A stretch of 64,000 nucleotides of DNA, from contig NC_089729.1 in the NCBI RefSeq assembly GCF_035083965.1, positions 16,480,964-16,544,963 on the forward strand. Reading direction: 5' to 3'. Each line of letters starts with the position of its first letter. Positions within the stretch are counted from its first letter, which is position 1. The notes beneath the pieces are model-generated. The model made no database searches. It saw nothing but the letters and a program-made list of their open reading frames with translations, and was not told where the DNA came from. Below are positions 22,683-32,974 of the stretch, in pieces. A program made the translations under genes and the position numbers. The DNA comes from Branchiostoma lanceolatum (lineage: Eukaryota; Chordata; Leptocardii; Amphioxiformes; Branchiostomatidae).

Positions 22683-24435
22683 CTAATCAACATCCTCTTC
22701 TTCTGGTTGAGCTGGAGGAGGGGCATCCTCTTCTTCTCCCCGCAGGAAACTTTGGATCAAATTATCTGAACAAAACATCAAGAAATCTGCATAAACATCT
22801 AGACAACTTTACGCCAAGTGTCTTTTGCAATACATCAGCTATAAGAGTTTGTATTGTTGTGTGTGTTGTGGACTATGATTTTGAGAAACCAGACTTCATA
22901 GAAGGACAAACACTTGGCCAAGCTGAACAAAAAGGCAGATTTAGTGGTCAGAATTTCTTCGCTTCTATCAATATGGGGTGACTCATGAAGCTATTTTTCT
23001 AAAAATTCAATGATATAGTTAGAAACAAGTGTGTGTAGAGCAAAACAGCCCATTAACCATTGCTCATCAAGTGTTTGGGTGTTAAACTTCCAGGCACCAT
23101 TGACCCACCACTGGAGTCACATGACCATGAGATCATAAAGGGGTGGGTCACACATCCTGAAGAAGGCTAAAGAGGTCAGAAAGCCTACATTACTTTGACT
23201 GACACCTCCTTGGTTGGCTAGAAAGGATAAACTGTTGTTACGTTACCTATAGATAGCAGCATGGATGAACTTTCCTCCTACTATAATGTAGAAAGAATTG
23301 AGACAAAAAATGTCTCTAATCTTCCTACATTACACTTAGTAGCAGGAGGACAGTTCATCCAACTTTCCTACTACTGTAGACAGAATTGAGACACAAAATG
23401 TCTCTATTCTTTCTACATTACACTACTAGCAGGATGAAAGTTCATCCAACTTTCCTACTACTATAATGCAGAAAGAATTGAGACATAAGATGTCTCTAAT
23501 CTTTCTACATTACATTACTAGTAGGAGGAAAGTTCATCCACGTTACTAAGTAACATGACAACAGTTTATCATTTCTATACAACCAAAGACACCTCTTGAG
23601 CAGGAAAACCTTTTAGCTGAAATGAAGTTACCAACCTAGCAATCCTGATCCACCAGACTGCTGGGGAGGTGGAAGACCAAAGAACAGCTGCCCTATTCTG
23701 TCCAAGTACTAAAGGGAACACAACAGGAAGGATAAACACTTTTGTTTGTTTTATCAAGATCTCCATTAGCATTCAGTTTAAACAACATTGACGATCATAA
23801 CACCAGCATGATATTTAGTCTGGCATCAGGTATTCTTAATTATGAAATGTTAAATCCACAAACTTAGACATACGCATACATGTATGCATGTTTAAAACCT
23901 TAACGTTTTATACATAAGTCATAGCCTCTTGGCATTTTCCATTCATAAACAAACAAACACACATAGCAATACTACAATATGTTCTTAAATTTGCAAGCTA
24001 TGCCAAATTACTTGACTGAATCCAAAGTTGGTTGTTTCGTCAATAGCACTGACCCCAGTCACAAAACAGAGGAGGTGACATAAACAGAAAAAAACAACCT
24101 GGAAGTAAACTTTAGAAACATATCATTTGGAAGACAATGAATGGTTAAATTTACATACATTTAAAACACATGGGAAAACACTAGTATCCTTCAGTGTATT
24201 CAGTATTTAGATCACATCAGTACATGTAATTAATGATCAGAAGTATTGATAAATTCTAAACTTCAAACCTGGAGGTATGAAGGATCCCTCCTGATGGAAG
24301 GCTGATACACATCACATAGCACAGAGAACACTGTCACCTTACCACTGCTAGCACCAGTCAGGCAACTGGAAAACAGATAAACAGATAGGGTTGCAGTTCA
24401 GCCTGGTGCTGGTAGGTGGGGTTTCCAGGCAGTGT

Positions 24436-24506
<71 letters not shown>

Positions 24507-27500
24507 GTGTGTGTGTCTGTGTGTGTGTGTGTGTGTGTGAGGCAATAAGATCAAGACACCCATAGCACAACAGCTATGATATCTTCTATGCGCATGCCAC
24601 TATGTTACGATGAATGATTGAGGTATTATGTAAGTAGACGTTCTGGTTAGATAATAAGATTAAACTATATTGTGATGAAAAGAAATAAAACACTTAGAAA
24701 GAACATTTACACATATGCATGCGCATACAGACACAAAGACAAATGCACACACACAAACTCACTCAACCACATGCATGTACGAGCACACACATAACAAAAA
24801 TGTGACAAAAAAAGGTAAGTCTTTATCTAAAGGTGATCTGTACTAGTACCTTAACATGTAATAAAGACTATGTACTTACTCTTCAACTGCAAGTAAGAGG
24901 TACCAAACAAAGTTAAGGAGAGGCTTCTGGAAGGGAGGTCCATCTCCTATCTGTGGGTGACTTTCCGTGTAAGTCATGTAGGTTACTTTTGCTGCACTCT
25001 TGTTGTTCAAACATAGGTATCTATAGGACAAAAGATCATACCATTTCATTGCTTCATTTAGGAACTATGCAGATAAACAATTCAAGCCATCATCTAGAAA
25101 GATAAAACAGATCTAGAGGTTTAAAGGTCTTGATACTGTAGTACTTACTGGAAAACAGTTTGAGCTATGAACAGGTCCACTTCACTAGGGAAGCCCTGTT
25201 GTAGAGACAGTTCTATCAGCATGGTGGCACAGCCCTGTCCATCTGAACAGTGGAGGAAATGGTATCTAGACTGGATGTAGTTCTTTTCTGCAAGAGAAAA
25301 CACAACACAAAAATACAGTAACTGGGAGAGGCAAGGTTTGCAGATCATATGGTTCACTTTTCTCTTGTACAATCTCTCAAACTGGTTTCCCTTATTTTTC
25401 TCTCATTATTCGGTGTCATAGATAATGTAAATGCAAGTGCAAAATTTGTATGGACATTTTTCACACACATTTTTCACACACATGTACAGTACATATAATA
25501 CATCATATACCCATGTGATTATACAACTTTCTGTATGTACGTATGCTACACTCACTGCAGCTTGTCATTAGAATTACAAGCTGTTATTAATGAACACATA
25601 AATGCATGTTTTCTGTAGACCATTTTTTACTAGGTGTGACAGGCAGTTCAGTGTACTATAACCAGCTGCTGCTGCGCCGTGTGCCTGCTAAGCTGGTGTG
25701 TTACGGTGAAGGCGGTTATACTGGCTATACATATACAGATACAGATGTACGTTTACCTTCCCAGAAGACTATAGCTAGTTGGTTATGGAGCTGTTGTAGG
25801 TTTACCTTTCCAGAAGACTAAAGCTAGTTGGTTATGAAGCTGTGGGTGTCCAGACGTCTCGTCAGGGTGGACAGTCTTTGTCCACTTCAGTGCGGCATTG
25901 AGGTACGATATCCTCTCAGGAGAATCAGCTTCCAGCTCTTTAAACAGGCTGATTGCTCTATCTGCAACAGGAATGATAACAAAAGCTACAATTAACCATT
26001 CACTAAAAGTTGGTAACAAAATTTTCACTATGTCAAACAGCAGGCCAACAGGTCTGCAAGCTCTAAGTCACATTTTCCCTTTTCGGCAGTAGTACTGTAC
26101 ACCTGGTGTGCTCTCGACCATTGTGCAATTCAATCTTATAATAGGGATCGTCCTATCCTTACTGGTCGCTGAGTCCAGTACAATGCATATGTGATGGGAT
26201 AGATTTTCAGGCGAAAATACACTCTACTTTTGGGCAATTATGAAATTCGGCGACATTCTGGCAGCCGACAAATATACGATTATTGACTGTGTGATGACAG
26301 GGCCTTTACTGACAAGGATGGCAAAGGCTTGATGTCAGAGAAAGATGTTATTGTTATGGTCTCTCACCTATATTTTCCTTGCTGACAGGGATACTGGCCT
26401 GTGTCAGTACCTCCAGCCACAACATGGCTAAGTCAGCACCACTGCAAAGCTGCGGGTAGGAAACAACAGTGTAAGGAACAGTTAGTGCCGTTTAAGGATA
26501 CACATGCTTCATTCTACGGATGACATCTATCTATGAAGTAACTTTTGTATGCTCTATCCTGCCAAGATTTCACTTTTTCACTACAGTGTGTGACAATCAC
26601 AGAAGTTCATCTGAGCCCTTTGAAAAAATACATACATGTCGTAAATGTCGCAGATTTTGTGAAAATAATGCATAAAACACATTTTTGTATCCAAAATAGA
26701 TGATAATCAAATCAAACTCGCACATGGGACCTATGAACATGATAAAGGATAAGCAAAACAAACTTAAGGTAGGTTTGTCCCCTTTTCTACTACCGTAGTA
26801 TTATATTCCCAATCACATTCAACACTTGCAACAGAACAGAATGTTTTCTTGTTTGTTGTCCTTGTTTAACGTCTAGTAAAATATAGCTATACATGGTCAC
26901 TAGGCACTAGGTTTTACTGGGTTGAAGTTCGTGCTGATAAACTCTCTTCCTCCCACGTTTTCCAGCCCACTCCTTGATGATTTAACATAACCTCCATTAA
27001 AATCAACCTGTCAGGTTACATAAATCCGCCACTTTGAAAGACAGTGGGTTTGAGAGATCTGTAGTGCAGCACCCCCCAGGTATGCACAGTTTAGATATAC
27101 AGGAGTGCAGTATACTGGGGGAGGTTGGGTTCGAGATCTGTTTGAACATCGCAGTGGCGTAGTGGCAGGGTGTTTGGCCCCAGAACCCAGAGATACTGGG
27201 TTCGAATCCGGGGTCCCTTGATTTGTCCTGTTGACGTTGTACCCTTGGGAAAGGCACTTCACAAGACTTTCCCCACTTCACTCAGGTGAAAATGAGTACC
27301 TAGCTTCGAATAGGAACGTCCCTCGGATAGGATGTTAAATGGAGGTCCCGTGTTTGAGGAGAGCCACAACTCAAGCATGTTAAAGAACCCACCACACTTA
27401 TCGAAAAGAGTAGGGGTCCTTCCCGGTGTGTGGATCATATAAATCTGTATGGATATGCAGCTTGTACTCTTCAGTACAAACCTGATGTGTTACGCCTTGA

Positions 27501-28388
27501 TGTGGTTTACCGGGTTTGCAATACAAACAAACAAACATATCTTTTCATGGTGGCAGAATTATGTACCCTGGTGGAATCATGTCAGTATGTGTAATTACCT
27601 GATTGTGTTCCAGAAGGAGGGACGCTCCAGAATATGTCAGCTCTAGTGCATCGTTGTATTTCTTTTGGGCAGAGTATCTACATGGACAGAGAGAGAAATG
27701 TACCGCAGATTAATAATATTTTCAATCATCAAAATGACATTTTACAGATTATGAACATTTGTGATGGACAATGATTTCCTTGTAAATTGCAATTATTTCC
27801 TAATTTGTTTTTGTTGAAACATACAGAGTTTTCAAGTCCGGGCATCTAAATTGCAAACGTTAGTCTGATTAGTAAAGAGCACTGACTGAGGGAAAATCTA
27901 GCGTCATGAAGAACAGATATTTCGTGGGATCTGATGTTGAAATACTCAATACACATATTTTTCATAAACTTATATAAAGCCAATGTTTTACAATATGGAG
28001 GTTGCAAATCAATAACTAAACGGATTTTCTATATCAGTATTTTATGGTGTAGATACATGTACACGTGGGAGAATAGCAAGAAACTGGTGGGTTTAAAGAT
28101 AAGCATTATTTTTCAGGCGTGACGTTTTCACAAGTCATGGGCAGTAGCTATAGAAAACAATGACGAGAAATCGAAAGCAGAAGTGATCGTTCATAATTTT
28201 TGACATGATAGAACGTATGTCTTCTGGGTCAAATTGTAGCATATGGATGGATGAAATCTTATTCCATACCTAAAATAAAGTGTTCTGTACATCTGGTGCG
28301 CTTCATAATAGTCTCCCCTTTCGATACAAGCCCGCAACTTGCCCTCGACCCGCTGAACACCGCCTTTCTTTCTCTGACCGGTCGCCAT
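22683..28388 (-). CDS. GET4: GET4, tail-anchored protein targeting factor
   Basis: Nine exons join in phase to 316 residues (human protein 327): 28270-28388, 27599-27677, 26368-26449, 25806-25961, 25149-25287, 24880-25020, 24269-24347, 23636-23708, 22683-22765. GET4 is an all-helical, TPR-like repeat protein. With UBL4A and BAG6 it hands tail-anchored membrane proteins from the ribosome side to GET3 in the cytosol. Diagnostic stretches are [11 protein letters not shown] and [16 protein letters not shown] near the start, ESRYHFLH-like [15 protein letters not shown] in exon 5, [10 protein letters not shown] in exon 6, QPSIRRDP in exon 7 and [11 protein letters not shown] in exon 8. The C-terminus is acidic (GEEEDA, EEEDVD). 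The start is the ATG at 28388, matching the conserved N-terminus. It is divergent from DPH7 with 519 bases between the two start codons. Introns carry an antisense SINE, a palindromic tandem array and a GT microsatellite. Confidence 0.96.
23223..23573. repeat. palindromic tandem array in GET4 intron 8
   Basis: Three units of about 90 bases (GAATTGAGAC at 23295, 23383 and 23475) are each self-complementary (GAGACA...TGTCTC core, ACTTTCCTACTACT outer arms). The whole is bracketed by a further inverted pair (GATAAACTGTTGTTACG and its complement near 23541-23573). It reads as a foldback element whose middle was tandemly amplified. Confidence 0.75.
24435..24540 (-). repeat. (GT)n microsatellite in GET4 intron 6
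   Basis: About 50 GT units with single GC and CT interruptions. His-Thr frames across it are artefacts. Confidence 0.95.
25657..25745 (+). repeat. dispersed ~100-bp repeat, copy 3, in GET4 intron 4
   Basis: ATAACCAGCTGCTGC to the CATATACAGATACAG tail, as at 6745 and 17104. It abuts the duplicated exon edge at 25751. Confidence 0.75.
25751..25848 (-). repeat. 49-bp tandem duplication of the GET4 exon 4 donor end
   Basis: Positions 25751-25799 and 25800-25848 are near identical (both contain CCAGAAGACTA and AGCTAGTTGGTTATG). The proximal copy is the true exon 4 end with its GTAAAC donor. The distal copy preserves a second donor. Using the distal donor would run through an in-frame TAA. Confidence 0.8.
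27150..27538 (+). mobile_element. tRNA-derived SINE, antisense in GET4 intron 2
   Basis: A-box-like TGGCGTAGTGGCAGGGTG at 27154-27171 and B-box GGTTCGAATCC at 27199-27209 are spaced as in a tRNA gene. The body continues with CCCTTGGGAAAGGCACTT, CCCTCGGATAGGA and AAAGAACCCACCACACTT and ends in an AAACAAAC tail. The same body occurs at 43335, 34405 and 46145. Confidence 0.85.
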
Positions 28389-28907
28389 TTTGCTTTTTTA
28401 GTTCCTTCAACGAGGGCAGCAAAATGTAAAATTGGTTATATGCCGTCATTTTTTATATGATTGAAAATATTTTCCTGCAACCTTCCCTCAAATTATTAAT
28501 AATGATAAATATTTGTATCTAAAACGTCAGCCATGAAATATTTCAGAGAATTGTTCAGAAATGAGCGTTGCACGAAAATGTTTGTCTATCGCCCTCGAAG
28601 TCAGACGACGGGTTCAACCGAGGTCAGTGACCCGCAGACACGTGGAAGACGGGGAAGGAGTGGTGTCATCAGCTGTGACCAGGTGTGTGAACATGTTGAA
28701 CATGTGGAACATCAAGTCTCTACCTAACATTAGCTGTTGGTGCCAAGTTTACAGCTGAATATGTCAGATTAGAAGAGAGAGTTTATAATACTTTAAAACA
28801 TTAGCTTGATGACAGTTTAAACAGATTTGCTTTGGAATTGAGGTTTACTTTATGTATCTAATACTTTTCAACTTCCTTGCAGTTGTTGCCTACCAGTGGG
28901 TACCACA
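28389..28907. promoter_or_regulatory. divergent promoter interval of GET4 and DPH7
   Basis: The 519 bases between the two oppositely oriented start codons must hold both promoters. The probable DPH7 untranslated exon ends near 28681 (CCAG then GTGTGTG). No TATA box is obvious. Confidence 0.5.
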
Positions 28908-31305
28908 ATGTCGTCCAGCACACGCCAGCTGCAGGTGCTGGATACTGAGTACAGTGCAGACTCTGTGGAGTGGTGCCCCATCTCTGGGTACCAGGATGTG
29001 ATGGTGTGTGGGACATACCAACTGGCACAACAGGAGTCACAACCACCCTCTGATACCCCTGTATGTGTCAATCATATCAATGTGCACTTGTGTGTGTCAT
29101 CTAGGTCTCTATATCATCATTATTGCCATCATTTATAGAATATTTTCATTAATGAAACAAGTTATAGGCAAGTGTGGATGGGTTTTTGGAAAGAGCAGAC
29201 CATTATGGATGGTGGAAAAAGCTGTCCAGTTTAAGGTTAGGGGTGAAAAAAAGTGGTGACCAGCTGTTGCAGCTTTTTCCGCCATCTGGACTGGACCCCA
29301 CTTTCCACCAACCCAACAATGTCTTATAGTTAAAGATAAGGGATCATGAGTTCATGCACACCTTCCATTGAAAAATGAAAGTCCACTAGCCTCAATTGTC
29401 ATTCCTCTGAAGCTTTGTCAGTCCTCTGGCGCAGGAAATAGATTGGATTTTGACACACCTTTTTCCTTCCCTTAAGGATGAATCTGGAACGACAGCTGTA
29501 CCCCAGACTCGCCTTGGTCGACTCCTGTGCTACCACCTTCTTACTGAGGATGCCGTTCATCTTAGTGAGTTCCAAAGGACTGACCTTCCAGCCATCTTAG
29601 ACATGAAATGGTGCCACAACTCCTTGAACGAGTATCCAGGTCTTGGCATTGCTGATGCCAAGGGGAGTCTCAGTGTTTGGACTCTACAAGGCAGACAAGA
29701 TAGTGAAAATGATGATGCCGGCAGATCTAGAAGCCTGACACAACAGTGTAAGGTACAGATTGTTGAGGAAGGGCTGGTGTTGTCTTTAGATTGGTCCACT
29801 GGCAGGCAGCAAAGGTGGGTAGAAACATTGATTTTCATATTGCAGGATGCAAAAGTTTCAAGACTTTTAGGGCTTTCATAAGGAATAAGATATGTACTTC
29901 GGCCAGGAAAAGTTGAAAATAACCCCCTACCTGGTTACATGTATTCTCTACCTATGCATCACATCAAATATTAAGCATGGACCTATTTCCCTTGTGTTTA
30001 TTATTAGGACAGTCATCTAATTCTGACCTGAGTTTTTCTGTATTGAGATAGTGCTGATACAAGATTGTACTAGAACTAGTTGTTTGGACATTCATAGTAA
30101 TGATAATGATGTCAGTTTATGAAATAAAACATATCAAATAATGCATGACATTGTATGTATGCCGATTTTGAAAGGTAACAAATATTCATTCCCCTCACAT
30201 CAGCAGTGAGCCAGCAGTCATCACCAGTGACTCTCAGGGCCAGCTTACCCTGTGTCAGGTCTCACACACTGCCACAGGCACTAACATCATCTCTCAATGG
30301 AAGGCACACGACTTTGAAGCCTGGATATGTGCCTTCAACTACTGGGAACCAACCACTGTCTACTCAGGGGGTGATGACTGCAAGCTTAAAGGTTGGGACA
30401 CAAGAACACCCTGTACCCACCCAACCTTTGTGAGTAAGGCCCACGACATGGGTGTGGTCAGTATCCATAGCAACTGTCACCAGGAGCACCGCCTAGCGAC
30501 TGGGAGTTATGATGAACATGTGCTACTTTGGGACACCAGGAATATGAGGAGAGCAGTTGCAGATGTACATGTTGGAGGGGGTGTTTGGAGGCTAAAATGG
30601 CACCATTTAAACAAGGACTTACTCCTGGCAGCATGTATGCACAATGGCTTCCATATACTAGATGTCAGTAAGCTTACAGGTGAGTGGTTTGGTATTTTGC
30701 AGACTGTTTTGCTGTACTGGTTAAAAGAAACTTTCCCTCCATTTAAGGAAACGCAAAGATTAACTCATCATGAGTTGTTTAAAAAAAATGGACAGGAAAT
30801 GCTACTGTCTTAGGTTCCAATATCTGTTTGGAGACAAGCACTCAACAATTTTCATCCAAGATAATTCCTAAGACTTAATTTTGGAAACAGCCACCCAAAA
30901 TGATGATGATGAATAAAAGTGATCTCCAAGCAGATGTAGAAAGGTAAAATCGTGTTTCTCAAGCTTGAGAAATGTTACCATTTTGCCTTTGTACATCTAC
31001 TTGGAGAATATGAAGTAACTTTTTGTTGTTTGATTGTGCTACTGATTTGCTTGACAACAATATTGGTTCCTGCATACTTCCAAGATATGTTAACGAGTAT
31101 CTTTGTCCTTTGCAAACCAGATGGCAATCCAACTGTAGTGGCATCATACATGGAGCATCAGTCTTTAGCATATGGAGTGGACTGGTGCAAACAGACCATG
31201 AGCTCTGCACAGATGTCGGCATCAAGTGCAACACCAGGAAAACCTCTGCTTGCCTCCTGTTCCTTCTACGACCACAGCCTTCAGCTCTGGGAGTGGCTAT
31301 CTTAG
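28908..31305 (+). CDS. DPH7: DPH7, WD-repeat diphthine methyltransferase
   Basis: Four exons join in phase to 383 residues (human protein 452): 28908-29060, 29477-29814, 30204-30679, 31121-31305. DPH7 (WDR85) removes the extra methyl group of diphthine methyl ester, the step before amidation, in building diphthamide on elongation factor 2 in the cytosol. Recognition is by [14 protein letters not shown] at the start, WD-type blades with [33 protein letters not shown] and the downstream [12 protein letters not shown], and a last blade ending [15 protein letters not shown]. An acceptor AG precedes the ATG by 24 bases, so an untranslated 5' exon probably lies upstream near the GET4/DPH7 shared promoter. 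Exon 3 has a tandem acceptor (CAGCAG) allowing one extra serine. Intron 3 contains a hairpin MITE (30923-31007). Confidence 0.95.
30923..31007. mobile_element. short hairpin MITE with CTCCAAG ends in DPH7 intron 3
   Basis: TCTCCAAGCAGATGTA on the left is mirrored by TACATCTACTTGGAGA on the right. The arms run almost to a central CTCAAGCTTGAG palindrome, leaving essentially no loop. Confidence 0.85.
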
Positions 31306-31752
31306 GGCTGATCCTTTCCACTGGATGATGATTGCAGAGTGACTGTTGAGCGGTCGACTAAAATTGGATTTGAGTGACCTTCGGTTTGTAACCAGAATAT
31401 AATGCAAGATGCAAAAATATCGTTCAAAAGATGTAGCAAAACACACAAAATGTAAAAAAGTTAGAAGTTGTCTGACATTTGTTGGGCTTTACTGTATGAC
31501 AGGGCACTCAAAGGACAGCAGAGACTAACTGCCTTGCTTGAAGTTGAACACTGATGGAAACAACTTTCCTGTTGTCTGCCTGAAGCCCCCTTTCCACTAG
31601 ACCACACATAGAAGATATGATGCAGGACATACAGGTATGGTTTAAAAGACAAAACATACAACAAACAAAACGATTCGTTATCTTTGAAGTCCTTTTAACG
31701 ACCAGTCATGCATAATTTTGGTCGCTCATAGTTTCTAGTATGAAGTGACGGA

Positions 31753-32169
31753 ATGAAGATGCCGGCAGTGATCGGAAAGAGGCTCCTTGCAAACAAGGTC
31801 CTGGTCAGCCACATACTAACAGATGGAGCTCGCCATTTTGCAAGGGGCCTGTCTGAGAGTATGAAGGCAATAGGAAAATGCACGAAACACCCGAGAAATT
31901 TTGTACACATAGGCAGGAGTGTCGCCAAAGCTGTCCGCCATGGAAGCTGATGTCGAGAGATGTTCCCTGGTACAACAGCTGTCTTAAGATACAGAGTGAA
32001 GTCCAGGTTTGCAGAGGAGCTGCGTGTTTGGCTAAATACGGAACACGACAGTGCTGTGCTGAAATTCACTGGCTCAAAGAGACTATTCTCAAAAATAATA
32101 AGAGAAAAATTTGAGGGTATGCGAATTGCACCTTGTGCGCAGGTCCCATCTGGTGATCCCTCCCCTTAG
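31753..32169 (+). CDS. unrecognised small intronless frame interrupted by one in-frame TGA
   Basis: ATG at 31753 opens 65 codons to TGA (31948-31950). The very same frame then continues, with an ATG at 31960 nine bases after the stop, for another 69 codons to TAG (32167-32169). Both halves are basic and helix-prone. The second half (RVKSRFAEELRVWLNTEHDS and SKRLFSKIIREKFEGM) looks protein-like rather than random. A canonical AATAAA follows 46 bases after the final stop, and the unit sits by itself between the DPH7 and MRPL12 3' ends. Possible readings are a pseudogene with one nonsense change, a sequencing or allelic variant, two tandem small proteins on one message, or stop recoding. I do not recognise the family. 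A basic mitochondrial-type N-terminus is suggestive only. Confidence 0.45.
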
Positions 32170-32214
32170 GCATGGCATTTGATATAAATTTAGTTAAAGC
32201 TGTACCAACCTTTT

Positions 32215-32220
32215 AATAAA
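32215..32220 (+). promoter_or_regulatory. poly(A) signal AATAAA behind the small frame
   Basis: AATAAA 46 bases after the TAG of the 31753-32169 frame, with T-rich sequence downstream. Confidence 0.5.
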
Positions 32221-32974
32221 TGTTGATATTATTCATATTCATCTGAATTAAACTCTTGTAGTGCATTTGAATGTCTTATTCATTCCCTATTTAAGTTTAA
32301 TTTACGGTGTAAATTGAGACACTGCTATACATTGCCTCTCATATCATGGTTACTTTTGTCACCATATGTAATACTAACCCAGTGCTGTACTAGTCTGAAA
32401 TATCTTTGTGATAGCCTCGTCTGTACTTGTTATGAACAAGTTTAAATAATAAATAATAATAATAAAAGAGGACCTGTGTGTTATCTTCTTTGTGTTGAGC
32501 ATTTAAAAAACTATTGTTATTTGCTAGCAACAACATGAACAACAAATTCATCTTAAAGACATGGTTTAATAATATGAAAACTGTCTATATTGTACCTCAT
32601 GAAACTCCTGTCTCTGACAGACAGCGCACTGTCGGTACATCCTATCTCTATCTTACATCACACTACAGGCAGTAGAGGCTTAATATGATACAGAACAACA
32701 TCCAAGGAAAACAAGACACTGTGCCTGTCCTTGATTTCTTTGGGGGCTTTATACTTCTCTTTAAAACAAACAAACAATGGAAATGTTGTAAAGATTAGTA
32801 ATTAGCAAGACAGGAAGTACATTAATCAGTAAATAAGTTGCATATACCAATCACAGATTTTCTTCTGCCTCTTCTTGTCTTCTTTGTAGTGATCTGAAAC
32901 AAGTGTCACACCACATACTGATTTTGTGTGTCTGTATTGCCTGTACTGTACTCTATTCTCCAGTGTTCCTTTTA
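32221..32974. other. 3' flank between convergent units, nothing recognised
   Basis: AT-rich, with a short AATAAT run near 32455. The MRPL12 3' UTR (minus strand) must occupy part of it. No exon or repeat was identified. Confidence 0.5.

Noticed and set aside
24348..24570. His-Thr rich minus-strand frames
   Set aside because: Translation of the GT microsatellite in a GET4 intron.
31695..32069. 124-residue minus-strand frame
   Set aside because: Antisense of the 31753-32169 unit; the plus strand has the better start context, protein-like composition and a poly(A) signal.
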